NCBI RefSeq assembly: GCF_016808335.1
Contig: NC_053146.1
Coordinates: 37,320,470 to 37,384,469 of the forward strand
Length of the DNA stretch: 64,000 nucleotides
Origin: Panicum virgatum
Lineage: Eukaryota; Streptophyta; Magnoliopsida; Poales; Poaceae
Direction: 5' to 3'
Position numbers and translations under genes: made by a program. Positions within the stretch are counted from its first letter, which is position 1; each line of letters begins with the position of its first letter. The notes below the pieces were generated by a model. That model saw only the letters and a program-made list of their open reading frames with translations, searched no databases and was not told the origin of the DNA. Positions 36,650 to 48,382 of the stretch are shown one piece after another.

Positions 36650-36765
36650 TTCTCTTTTTTTTCTTTCATTTTTCTTTTCTCCTTTTTTTTCTCTTTTTCT
36701 TTCTTTTTTCTATTTTTCTCTTTTTCTTTCTTTTTTCTATTTTTCTCTTTTTCTTTCTTTTTGCT
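36650..36765. repeat. T/C-rich simple repeat
   Basis: Tandem near-repeats of TTTTTCTTTCTTTTTTCTATTTTTCTC, about 34-36 bp per unit, three units. Confidence 0.8.
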
Positions 36766-38082
36766 TCTTAGAACTTTTGATAACATAGAATACTTACCCA
36801 GTCATCCCCCCATGCTTGAACGAATGCTCGTCCTCGAGTATGAATAGTGGGAGAACCAACTAGCTAGGGTAAGTATCTCAAATTCACCTTCTTCTTCGTA
36901 GAACCTCTTGAATCTCCGGGGGAGCCTTGTCTCCCAAAACTTTTCTTTATATGGTGCCCTTGATTCTTTTGATTCCGTCGAAATGATAATCCATACTCAA
37001 ATTGGGTTGTGGTCAAGGAGGTAATCACAAAAAGATATTTTTGGTTTAGGGTGGATATCCAGCGAGGTTTGCAAAATTCCCGAAGTAGAAACTCACAATG
37101 CATGGATAAATAGGCTAGCAGAAAGAAGGTTACACAAAAAAAACGGAATGACCAGCTTCTTAGTCTCATACCAAAGAAATCAATCTTAATCCAACTCATC
37201 AAAATATAAGTTTGCAATCTAAAGTTTTTATCATGAAAGAATATGTATGTATAGGCTTTGGTAGGTAGAATTTTGCAAGAGATTCACAAATGTAGATAGC
37301 ATAGGAATTAAGTTTTTAAATTAAACAACACAAGGTGTAAGGTCATCGATAGACTTAAATCAAAGAGCAACATAGAATATGTGGGTCTATAATTTAGTCA
37401 TTTAACCTCCACAAATAAAAGAGACGGTATTTAATCATTTTAATTCCATTTAATTGAGACCAAATGGTCAAGTCATATACAACATAGCGTAGGTAAAACA
37501 AAGCAGCAACTTTCATCATTTTTCCATAAGCATAAGGCATTGCCAAAATGTATCAATGTGGTGAGCACAAAGTGATGGTGGTTATCATTCATTGAAAACA
37601 AAAACAAATCTAGGTTGTACTCCTAGTAGCCATGTTATTATAGGGAGAGATATACAAAGGTTGCATCTATGGTTGAAGGCATATATGTACAAGCATTTAG
37701 AAAAAGAGAGAGTTGAGGAAGAATTACCGTCCTTCTCGATGATCGTAATGAAGTGTAGCGCAGCCTCCCCCATACTTAAGCATTGTGCTAAGCATGTAAG
37801 AAGAATCATGAGCATATTGCGGCAACCGTGATTATCTTACTCCATGAGATTTTTCTTCCTTGTCCATGAAATCCTCCCCCATGCTTAGCATGATGCTAGG
37901 CGTGGAAGGAGAAGATGGACCATCTTTTAATTCTTGAAGTCCTTCCCTCATGTGTATGAATGTCATCTTCAATGTATCTTCACCTTTGTTGCCTCAATTT
38001 CCTTCAAGTTCTTCTTGTACTAAGTCATGGTGCCATTGGTGCCTCATCTTCACGAATTTTTCTTTCAATTTCCAGAACAGAA

Positions 38083-38380
38083 CATGTACTAAAACATTGC
38101 TCCATTGCGAAGTGCATGAATTTTCCTTTCCAACGAGTCCTCATTCGCCCAAAATTGATTCCGAACAAGAGAGTTATGTCCATTTCGTCCCAGCGCTGCA
38201 ATCTGTCCCGACGAATTTCAGAACGCGCAATGTTCAATGTTCTTGCCATATCTCCTTGTACGGGTCTTCAAATTCATTAATCTTGGATGCATTGGAACGG
38301 AAATTTCATAGAGCTTCTGAATATCAACTTTTTCTTCCTTGTACGTCTCTGTCCATGTGCAAAATTTGATGAAAATAGCT
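38083..38380. repeat. Ath-2 dispersed repeat, copy 1
   Basis: Starts AGAACATGTACTAAAAC. It contains TTCCAACGAGTCCTCATTCG at 38128 and GCATTGGAACGGAAATTTC at 38289, 161 bp apart. Confidence 0.7.
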
Positions 38381-39682
38381 GGGCTTGCTCTCGAACTTTG
38401 GAGGTGTTGACGAATTTGATTTCTTCTTTGATCACGAATTCATGGGAATGCTCTGTCATGCCTACAAAACAATCAAGTGCACACACTACCCCCAGGGTGA
38501 TGGTCGGGAGTAGAGACAAAAGCCAACAAACCAAGCATCCCTAGACTCAACTTGTGGCATGAACAATGGAATGGATGCAAAGTGCAAATGCAAAGTTAGC
38601 AAAAACAAGTGTTAGCAAGGTTGAAAGGACCTTTCGATGTTGTTCCACAACTAGCTTATTCAAAAACAATTGCTAAGAGTGACAAAAAGCCTTCGCGACA
38701 CTTCATAAGAAGTGAGGCTTTTGTCAATGAAAAGGTTATTTATCGAAAAGGACCAAGCAACCGAGTTAACAAGGTTTTAGAAGTAGGTTTATGGGTTTCC
38801 TATATTTTTTTGGTTTAAAACAAAAATTTTGAAGAGAGTGTTGGGAATAGAAATTCTATCTAAGGTGGTTTTTAAAAAACTAGAGTGAAACAAAAGTTAG
38901 ATTTTTTTTTGAATGAAAAACATAACCTATGGTTTTAGGATCTATGAGTGGTTTTCCTAAGGGTTTTAGGATCTCAAAAGCGAGGCTAGTCAATGTTTTT
39001 AGAAAAAGTTTTTTATCTTTTTTTTAATGCAACATGCAATGTGCAATGCAATGCAAGGGTGAGGCGAACAACATGGTATGCAATGCAACACGGGGGTGGG
39101 GGTGAATAAAATGATATGACATGATGAGGTGGTCTAAAACAAAACAAAAAGTTAGTCTAAGTTAACTAGCCACAAGTTTAGAATCAAAGGGTGGTGCAAC
39201 ACTTCATATTTCCCTCTAAAAGGACACAAATAAAAAGACTCTAAATACTAATAGGCACACAAAAAGGTCTACAAGTTTCCCAATATCAAATAACAAAGTG
39301 CTCCCTCAATAACATTTAGAATGAACAACATGAAGTTGTGGTTTTTGTTAGAGCAATGGTACAATGTTACTTGATATTCCGATTAAAGAGTGCAATGTAG
39401 ACGGTCATATTAATATATATAAAATAAAAGATCGGGTTACCTCCCGCAAAGCGCTTCATTTAAAGTCATAGAGCTTGACTTTCTTGCCTTCAAATTGATG
39501 CGAAGCCATGGTCCTTCATGCAAGAGGTGAAGGTGTTCCATGTAGCTCTTATTCCACTCCCCATGTTGGACATGATCAATCACGCTTAGTGGAAAATTTG
39601 TCCAATCGTCTCTCACATCATCGTCACCCTCCTTCTTTGTTGTCCTTCGTCGCTACCTTTCTTTTCACGGATTTTCCTCTCT

Positions 39683-40010
39683 GTCCAGATTGGGAGTTGC
39701 ACCAACCAATTGATCCAATGCAAGGTGAACGAAATCTTCTTTCCAACAAGTCTTCATTTGCCCAAAACGCATTCCAATTGAGAGAGTTATGCCCCTTTTT
39801 CCCCGTCACTGCAATCTGCCCCGTGCAGATTTCAGCACGTGCATCTCCGATGTTTGAGACATAGCTCCTCCCGTGGGTCTTCAATTGTATCGATCATGGA
39901 TGCGTTGAACCGAGGACTTGATGGAGATCCTGAATATTCAACTTTCTTGCATTGTAAATCTCTGGACTTGTGCACAAAATTGATGAGGCTTAGCGATGTC
40001 CGTTCTTGAA
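39683..40010. repeat. Ath-2 dispersed repeat, copy 2
   Basis: TTCCAACAAGTCTTCATTTG at 39741 and GCGTTGAACCGAGGACTTG at 39901, 160 bp apart. Same order of blocks as copy 1, including the GTTATGCCCC and CTGCAATCTG phrases. Confidence 0.65.
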
Positions 40011-40817
40011 ACTTGAAGATGTTGATGATGGCGTTCAAAATTTTGGGCACGATTTTCCTCCTCATCATTTGAGTTTCATGTCCTGCATGGTTAGTGAAAT
40101 TCGGGGCTTCTCCCGACATGTGCTCTTTTAGGGTCATGAGCTTGACCAAGCGCAAAGCAAGATCGAAATTTGCAATTATTTGTAAACATATGCAACATAA
40201 TCACATCCTCAATTAAATTTCATTAACAAGGCATGGTGTAATTAAATGCAGCATGTGTTTCTTGCATAGTGTGGAGCTCATTATTAGGTAGAGATTCTTT
40301 AAGCGTGAAATCAACATTCTCAAGAAACTCTAGCCTATCATCATGAAAAGAACAAGGCATAGAATTTAAACTTTCATTCCGACTATCGGTTCGAGCATGA
40401 GATTTTTAAAGATTATCAACAAAACCAATAGAAGCTTGAGAATTCAATGTATACCTTAGCCTCAGAGTTTTTTCATACTCATTGGAGTCGTGGTGCTTTG
40501 TGCGAGATGTCATCTTGATGCACTCTTCGTGGTCCGTCGTAGTTTGCTTCTCACATCTCCATATGTTGAATGTTGCGCTCTTGTAATCCGTCGTGGTTTG
40601 TTTGCAACATCTTCGTTTGTCGAAGGTCGACCGCTTGTGCCTTCATTTGCCAATGTCATTGGGGTTCTTCCTCTGCTCCAAGCCTCTGAATTTTATTATG
40701 TATGCTTGATAAAAGCATCGCCCAAGCTCTCATTCATTGTTGTCATCATCATCTTCTCTATCTTGTTCTCATCACGTTGCTCCTGCCTCTTCTTCGTGGA
40801 ATATCTCCCGTATACTA

Positions 40818-41110
40818 AACAGAACATATACAAAAATATAGATCTATCGAAATGTTTATGAAATTACCTTTCCAACGAGTGGTCATTCATCTTAAACCGA
40901 GTCCAAACGAGGGAGTTATGCCCGTTTCACTTTTGGCGCTGCGTGCTGTTCAGAAATTTTCAGAGTGCACAACCTTCAATGTTTTGGCCATACCCGCTTG
41001 TAGGAATCTCCGATTGACTTGGTTCTTGATTCGTTGGAATGGAAACTTCGTGGAGCTTTTGAATATCCAAAAATATGCTGCTATTTGCTTCTAAGGTCGA
41101 GCTGGAAATT
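40818..41110. repeat. Ath-2 dispersed repeat, copy 3
   Basis: TTCCAACGAGTGGTCATTC at 40869 and TCGTTGGAATGGAAACTTC at 41031, 162 bp apart. It contains GAGTTATGCCCGTTTC. Confidence 0.7.
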
Positions 41111-41555
41111 GATGAGAACAATATCTTCTTGTGAATTCATCCGAAGATGTCAATGATCTCGATCATGTGGTCTTTGGAACGTAGTGTCATGCATCCCTAG
41201 GCTTCAAGGTCATCACCATTGATTACCAGCAAATATCACGGCTTCAATGACGTGTCTTCTCCATTGTTCTTGATCTACCCAAGGTATCGGGATTGGAAGA
41301 TGCTCCTGTGCTTCGTGTTGATGATCCGAACGGTTTCCTTCCTTGATAGCATCACTCGATTAGAAGTATATCGAGCATCCCTCTGGAGAAGATAGGTGGT
41401 GTTGCGGTTCTTCTAATCTTATTGCCTCCAGCTTTGGTCAACTTAAAATCATCATCTTTTGTGTACACAGCCTTCCAATCATCCTTTGACATCGTCATCA
41501 CCTTCTTCGTCGGTTGCTACTGCCTCTATTCTCATTGAATTCCCCTTCATACAGT

Positions 41556-41850
41556 GCAGAACATGTACCAAACTTCAGCTCCATTGCAAGGTCAATCAAA
41601 TTATCTTTCCAACAAGTGGTCATTCGCCCCAATTGGACTCCGGATAAAGAAGTTATGTTTGTTTTATTACGGCGCTGCAATCTGTCCAGAAGGATTTCAG
41701 AACGCGCAACGTTGAAAGATTTTACCATAACTCTTCACACCGATCTCCAAAGTTGACGGTTCTTGATCCGTTGGAAAGAAGACTTGATGGAGCTTCAAAA
41801 TAATCAATTATTTTCTCATGGTACTTCTCTGATCTTGGACGAAAAACTCA
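41556..41850. repeat. Ath-2 dispersed repeat, copy 4
   Basis: AGAACATGTACC at 41560, TTCCAACAAGTGGTCATTCG at 41608 and CCGTTGGAAAGAAGACTTG at 41770, 162 bp apart. Confidence 0.7.
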
Positions 41851-42302
41851 TCACAACAGTAACACTTCATAGATGATGATCGCACGATTTTCTCCGCGGG
41901 CATGCTTCATACCTATTGCTTGAACAAACAATTCTTCCCAAAAGCATTAGTCTTTAAAATTAATTGACGCGGAGGCATACCTTATTTATCATCTTTTGCT
42001 TTGGGGAGTGGGGACTCGATAGCGGATGCTGGGCCACTAACAAAAGTTAGCACCTACCACTAAAGAGCGAATCTTGATGTTGTTGCCGTCATGTTCTATG
42101 TCGAGGCTCCTCGATCATCTTGTTGCCGATTGTTGAAATTTGTTGAAGTGGATTATGGACTTCTCGAAGTCCAAGTTTGGTGTCTAGCTTTTTCCACCTG
42201 CTTTCAAGGACACAAACAAGAAAACAAGGGTATATGCAATAATAAAAATTAGGGTTAGTCCAAAAAAACTAGATAGATCGCCCTAAGGTTCGAGTTGCTG
42301 AT

Positions 42303-42320
42303 CCCTGGCAACGGCGCCAG
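42303..42320 (-). other. Primer-binding site of Ath-2 (tRNA-Asp type)
   Basis: Minus strand CTGGCGCCGTTGCCAGGG, seven bases inside the 5' LTR. TGGCGCCGTTGCC is the usual Athila-lineage PBS. Confidence 0.85.
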
Positions 42321-42327
42321 AAAAGCT

Positions 42328-43791
42328 TGTTGACGCTCCTTAGCGCCCCAATTTATATACCGCAAGCGCACGGGATCGTGTAGCTTTTCCCTTAGAGTAT
42401 TCCCCCAAGGTTTATCAATCCGTGGATCGACAAAGAAGTACCCAAGGTTTTCCATCTAATCTAACGGATCTATCCTAACATGAAGCATGAATTGCACATA
42501 TAGAGTAACCTTTAATAGATATGAGTGTTGTGTAAAGGTTGATCTCATCCATGAACATAGGCGTAACCATAGCTAAACCAAAGACATGACTAGGCCTATT
42601 GTCATCTAGTTGTAGTTCAAGCTAACGAGCAAATAAATCAGGCATCTCAATCAAAAGCATCTTTAAATCAAAACCTCCAATCCAACCCCTCGGGAACCCC
42701 CCTACTCAGGCCACGCTCTGTCACGACACTCCCTTTGGACAAAAGCACCCTGAAGCACGCTAGACGTGTCGAACCCCCTTGGGTAGATCAGGTATGAACT
42801 CCTAGCCACCATAGCTACAAGAACACCCCATGCAATCTATCTCGAGAATAGATCTAGGAATAAGCGCATCCAAGGCAAGAACGAATTCAAAAAGGAGAGA
42901 CATGATCGCTAATAGATTCGGAAGACATGATTATCATTACTCACATAATAGATTCGTTTGGATCGTCACCACCGAGTACATACCATTGATGATTCCAACT
43001 AGCTCATGAACTCCACCATGGCACAACCACGCAGGGAGGCCATGGCGGCTAGGGGCGGCCTAAGCCATCTCCTAGACAACTTCGAAGACTTGCGGCGGCC
43101 GTCGTCTCCCTCCGGTCTTGGCCCTAGGTTTTCATCGAGCTCTGGGTGGATGGATGCCGCGAGTTGAATAAGGTGCGAGCTATTTATAAGCCGAGGAAGC
43201 CACCGGTCGAAGGGGAGGCCGAACCGCCTCGGAAACGGGCTAGGCCGGCTGGCCCCATGGGCCTAGGCCGGCCGGCCTACCCTCTTTCGGGCTCGCCTCG
43301 GTCTCATCTTTCGCGTGTAGACTCCTCGCATCTTCTAGAGTTTATGTCCTTCATGATTGCACCCCTTTAGACGTCGTTATCTTGGAGATATCTTCGAGGA
43401 AAGGATAGGATAGGAAATCCTTCCTTAAATCTTCATTTGCTTTGCTTAATCCCGAAGTATCTTGATCTCATCTTTGTGGGCTTGGTCCTTTGGGCTCTCT
43501 TGGAGGATGGATGTGCATGAATGGGCTTCGAATCAACATGGGCTTTGGTCCTTCCTTTGGGCTTTGGCCTTCGTCTTTCTCTGTGTTAGCGCTCGATCAC
43601 GGGCCTCGTCATTTCATGCTCCAAAATAGGCCAAAAACCTGCAAAAACGAAGTTCCTCCAAAATATATGTGCAAGTGTGAAAATGACCAATAATTAGGCC
43701 GGGGTTAGGACGGTTAGTGATTTTGATATTAAATGCATGCCATTATCAAGGATAAACAAGGGATAAAATGGGTACTTAAGGAGTGCCAACA
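42328..43791 (-). mobile_element. 5' LTR of Ath-2
   Basis: 1464 bp, colinear with 34452-35915. Minus-strand TATAAATA at 43181-43188; palindrome block at 43238-43279. Confidence 0.9.
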
Positions 43792-44874
43792 CACATATTA
43801 AATGTCGTACGAACTTGACGACAAGGAACGCCATAGAATTGGCAACACGGGCAAGCTTTCTCACCATTCTTCGGGTGGTATGTTGTTTGCGAAGACTGAT
43901 CTGGTACCGTTATCGGCTGCTCCACGGAAACTGTTGCATGAACACCGTCACCCATTGCACTGTCTCCAAGGCCTTTTTGTTCTGTCGACGTTATCGGCTG
44001 CTCCACGGAAACTGTTGCATGAACACCGTCACCCATTGCACTGTCTCCAAGGCCTTTTTGTTCTGCCGACATCTGAGCTGGGATAAAAGGAAGCATAGAT
44101 TGGTAAGGTCAAAGAAGAGAGAAAACCCCACTATGTAAGGTTCTATCTTATTTAGACAACACTGCCCATGCATCACTGCTGCTAACTCTAGATAGGTGTT
44201 ACATAAATCCGAAAAAGGGAACTATAGCATAACTCTTCTACCTCGTCTGAGAAATTCTCAAATTCTCCTGTACTATCTGTAGGCCAGGGTGTCACATCCC
44301 TACCCCCTTACAGAAACCGACGTCCTCGTCGGTGAATCCCTGGATATCACATCCTCTTCGCACTATCCTTCTTCTCAACAAGCAAGACAGGAGAAACCCA
44401 AGGCATGATAAGGTAGAGAGGATAGAGTGGATGGTTTTACCCCCAACGATCTAACTCATTTTATTAATTAATTAACTTTAACTTAAGACCGATTTTTATT
44501 AAACAAATTTAACTACTAATCTATGCAATCAACCAAAATCCAAATCAAACATTTGCATAATCACAAGCATACAGATTTACACTTTAGTCGAGTTTAGCAC
44601 ACGACTCGACTAACACAAAGTGTCACAGAATGGTCTATCGTGCTGAGGTCAAGGAATCCTAGACTGAAAAGGGTCGGTGAGATTCTTCAGGGCCAAAGCT
44701 ACGGAAACTAATTCTATAGAGAAAAATCAAGGCAAGACGAGTAAAAATCTTACAATTCAAGGAATATAATAGCAAAATAGTTTCAGAAGACAAGGCTAGA
44801 GAGAAGGAGACCTAAGACTCGACCAGTTCTATCTAGTCTTTCGTCCTACAGTCGATATAGCTCTGATACCACTC
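43792..44874 (-). mobile_element. NA-2 internal region, 5' part
   Basis: It begins with the right CACAT duplication. The gag-like frame (44096 downwards) is truncated: about 220 bp present in NA-1 (29580-29800) is missing and replaced by ATTAAATGT. An 81-bp tandem duplication lies at 43908-44069. The leader (44100-44859) carries a ghost PPT/LTR junction near 44290 and the PBS at 44860-44871 (minus TGGTATCAGAGC). Confidence 0.75.
43908..44069 (-). repeat. 81-bp tandem duplication in the NA-2 ORF
   Basis: CGTTATCGGCTGCTCCACGG starts at 43908 and again at 43989; the two copies differ at one or two positions. 81 bp is 27 codons, so the frame is kept and the encoded stretch around KGLGDSAMGDGVHATVSVEQ appears twice. 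Confidence 0.85.
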
Positions 44875-47800
44875 TGTAACACCCCGGTTTATAAAAGGAC
44901 ATAAACCGAGCAATCATATACGTGCCAGGATCAAGTCACACGTATATACAACAGAATGAACAGTATATCATAGCACATATCACGTAAAAAGATATAATAA
45001 AGTGAGTACGAATGTTATTTATTACATTAATGACAAAATGTCTGATACAGCGGACGTCGACTGGGAGACGACCGCCTAGAAGTCCTCTTACTCCTGGTAG
45101 CTCTAAGTGAACTCCTCCGCGTCGCCGGGAACTGAGCAGCAGTAGGGTGTCCCCAAAGAGAACAAGAGGAAAAGAGTAGAGTAGGCAAGAGTGAGTTCAC
45201 AACTTGTACTCAACAAGTATAACACAAACTATGAGGCTCCAAGGTTGGCTGACTCAACTGCATTAGCTTTTAATCTTGGCAAAATTTTATTAAAGCTATT
45301 TACTACAAGTTGATGAAATTACCATAACCCAGTTGTATAGAAATTAATCAAATTAATTAAGAACTTCTGAGAACCACACCGAAACCACCAAGGTAACCCC
45401 ACTAATTAAAAGGAGGATTCGGGCCGCTCATGACTGTGAGCACGGCTACTATACCAGTTTTACACTCTGCAGAGGTTGCACATCTTTACCCACAAGTCAT
45501 GAGCTACGCTAGTTGTTCATCACACTTCCGTAGGTGAGATGACTAGCAAACTCACTACGAGGCCTTTACAAAGAATCTCGTTGGTAAGGAGTAACCGCGA
45601 GGGTTGGATCGGCAACTATGGAGCAGGTCTAGTGGGCGTCAAGACACAGAAGCACAGACGAGGCCACTCAGTACGAGGGCCATATAAGCTTACCACCCTT
45701 GCCCCACAGGTAAGTTACTCCAAACCAAAAAGACCTAATTAGTAAGCCAAGACCGTCTCATTCCAGTCTTGTGGTTGCGCGGCTGTCCCAGGTTGTCACT
45801 CTAATGACGTACGGTCCTTATGGAGAGTAGCTAGCATAAAACACAGTGCGAGCCCCCTAAACCAAGTTTCTAGAAAAACCACTTTTTAACGAGGCGTGAG
45901 CCACTCAAGCGGGCCACTCCCAGAATTAAGTTGCATATACCACTAATCAAATTAATTAAAAAGGATCAAGTGTGTGATAGCGCGGCACCTAGCACAACTA
46001 ACCAAAATGCAACCCAAGGTACATATATAAAGGATATAAAGTGGCTAGGAAAATCCTTATGGGCATACAGTATTAAAATGCAGTATGAAAATGTATTTAA
46101 AAGTGATAGGTGGTGTTCATGTAATACTTGCCTTCCACAAAGTTCTCCTATTGCTCAAACTGCTCTGAAGATGGCTCCTGGTACTCCTCAGATGGATCAA
46201 CGTCTACTCACGATCGCAACGCCAAAACAAGTCCAGCACATACACATACATGCAACCAAAGGCAAACACTAAGAAACAGTACAACAATACATAAAAACAG
46301 CAAACAAAACTGAGCTAGAACTATTCTACGCGTTACAACGATTGCGTGGATATAAAGAACACCTAAAACGGAGCTAGAACGCGAAATCTACGCTTAAAAC
46401 AAGATCTAGGGGATAAACTATAAGAAAAACAGAGTTTCCAGGGGTTTTCTGCAAAAACCAGGGACCTATACATAATTAAAGGGTAGATCTAGGGTCTAAC
46501 ACGTAAAAACAGCAGGTCTGGATGGTGGGTTCAATTTTAAAGGAACTCAAGGGCTAAAGTGAATAAAACAGGGCCTGGATTGAATTACTTTTACACTATC
46601 ATGGACTGCGGGTTCATTTCTATAAAACGCAAGGGCTCTTTAGCAAAATCGATAGGCTGAAGCGGTATGTTTAGATCTGAGCTCTTGGATCTGGATCGGA
46701 TGGCCTAGGGTCGTTAGGGCGCGCGGGCGGCGGCGCGGCTCGCCGGATCAAGTGTTCCGCGGCGGGGCTTCACCGGTGTTGGCGGAACTCGACCTTCCCG
46801 AGGTCAAAACAGAGTGGACTTGGGTCGGGGACGCTCCTCACGCCACGCGTGATCCACTGGAGGCAACAAGGAGGCGGCTCGGGGCTCGGAGCAGCGTGCA
46901 CGGCGAAGGGGGCGGATCCGCGCGGCGGCGCCCGCCGGTGTGCGATGCCCGGGCACCTAGGGTGTGCCATGGGCCCTAAATCCTAGCACAAACGGAGCAG
47001 AGGGGAACGCTGGTGCTCACTGAGGCTCGGAAACGAGCAGGAATGCCGTGCAGCGGCGTCGGGTCGTTGACCGGCGGCGGCGCTCGACGGAGCTCGGGAA
47101 CGGGGTCGACGCGGGGTGCTTCCGGGCTCCTAGATCCCACGAACAGACTCAGTGTCGAACTAGGAAGGTGCACAGGGGGTTAGTCTGGCTGGAGGAATGC
47201 CGACGGTGATGAATTTCTCGAACCCGATCACACCTGCGGTGGCGGGTCCAGGAGAAATTCACACGCGTGTGTAGTGGAAGTCGAGGATGGCTGCCTCGGG
47301 GTGGATCCTGAGTCCAAGGCGGAGCTCGTGCGAGGGTTTGCAGGGGCTAGGGCGCTGCGGGGTGGCAGTTTCACAGCGGCGCAGGGGTGCTGCGCAACGG
47401 AGCAGGCGGGGGCGGTGAGGTTAGGGTTCCGGGGTGGCGGCGGTGGTGTGATGCGACGCAGGTGAAGCCGAGGACCCTATTTAATGGGCGGAGCAACCTA
47501 GGCGGGCGTGCCTAGGGTGCTGACACGGCGCGGGGATCACGGTGGTGACTGGGCCGGCCGTTGCGTGAGGTAGCCGTAGAATCCTACAGACGGGCCTGGG
47601 CGATCAGCGAGACAGAGCGGGCATGCGCGGGACGCGGCTGCGTTCGGGAGAGGGGCTGACAGGTGGACCACCCTTGTCAGGGACAGCGTGCGTGCGTGAG
47701 CTGAGAGAGAGAGTGGGCCAGTGGGAGCGCGGAGGGGCGAGCTGGGCCGAGCGGAGGGGATGGGCCGAGGGGAAGAGGAAGTGGGTCGGGCTGAGCTGAA

Positions 47801-48074
47801 AGCTGGGCTGGGTTTCTTCTTTCCTTTTTCTTTCTCTTTTCTTTTCTATTTCTAATCATCTCAAATCTATTTGAATTCAAAACTCCTATGCAAACAATCA
47901 AAATAAAATCATGCACCAGCATGAATGCAACAACGAGTTTAACGTAGAAAAATTTTAATTACTTGTGAGAGAAAATTAATTTAAATGCAAGTCTAAGCAT
48001 ATAAAACCTTAGAAAATTAAATAAAGCCAATTAAATTTATTACTAAATGCTGAAATTTAAATTAGGGTGTTACA
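44875..48074 (-). mobile_element. LTR L4: outer 5' LTR of NA-2 (3200 bp)
   Basis: It starts TGTAACACCCCGG next to the PBS and ends GGGTGTTACA at 48074, followed by the GGAGG duplication. The four-C start is shared with L1 at 15886, supporting these as the two ends of one array. The micro-exon at 46132-46203 is 72 bp but holds a stop. Confidence 0.85.
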
Positions 48075-48382
48075 GGAGGGTTTTTAGATTTTAAAAACAA
48101 AGGCAAACTCTTGAACGCTCAATTCACTCGGGCAATCATGGTGTATGATTCGCTTAAGGCGAAGCCTCTTTCTTGTGTATATGGTAACAGAGGTACGTGC
48201 TCTTCTTTTCCATTTATTTTGTAGGTTCAAACAATATGTCTCTAAGTAGCCATGCCATTCTAGTACTTTGATCATGTGCATGTGTAAACAACGACACTTT
48301 TCCGTCATTTATACTTTTGCTCTTATCATCCTTCCCCTTTCTTTTTTTTGCTTGAATAAGGATTCATGAACAAGGATTCTAG
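48075..48382 (-). mobile_element. Ath-1 internal remnant, right part
   Basis: It starts with the right GGAGG and continues Ath-1 after the array. On the minus strand the frame reading IIHHDCPSELSVQEFAFVF is open for about 74 codons (48308-48084). I do not recognise it. At about 48383 the text changes to Tat-R antisense-ORF sequence, so this is a deletion junction. Confidence 0.5.

Larger units (their letters stand above)
35916..42327 (-). other. Ath-2 internal region, no coding domains
   Basis: No frame over about 140 codons and no RT, integrase, protease or knuckle motif is seen. It holds four PPT-like phrases with CCCCCCATGCTT or a close match (35916, 36801, 37763, 37872), a pyrimidine-rich simple-sequence tract (36650-36765), Cys-free short frames, and four copies of a dispersed repeat. 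Such elements are described as large retrotransposon derivatives that move in trans. Confidence 0.75.
34452..43791 (-). mobile_element. Ath-2: non-autonomous Athila-type element (complete, 9340 bp)
   Basis: Two LTRs of 1464 bp each (34452-35915 and 42328-43791) are flanked by CACAT at 34447-34451 and 43792-43796. The PBS at 42303-42320 (minus strand CTGGCGCCGTTGCCAGGG) matches the tRNA-Asp type used by Athila, and the PPT complement lies at 35916. The LTRs differ at about two dozen positions by eye. The 6.4-kb internal region has no gag or pol motif on either strand. Confidence 0.9.
15886..48074 (-). mobile_element. Composite LTR-internal-LTR-internal-LTR array with nested Chr-1 and Ath-2
   Basis: GGAGG at 15881-15885 and again at 48075-48079 flank the outermost TGTAACACCCCGG start and GGGTGTTACA end. 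Between them, in order, are a chimeric LTR (15886-19398), Chr-1 internal (19399-24577), Chr-1 5' LTR (24578-28050), the second half of a non-autonomous LTR (28051-28662), NA-1 internal (28663-30302), an LTR (30303-33543), NA-2 internal split by Ath-2 (33544-44874), and a final LTR (44875-48074). One TSD pair around three LTR positions and two internal regions shows a recombined tandem array, not independent insertions. Confidence 0.8.
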
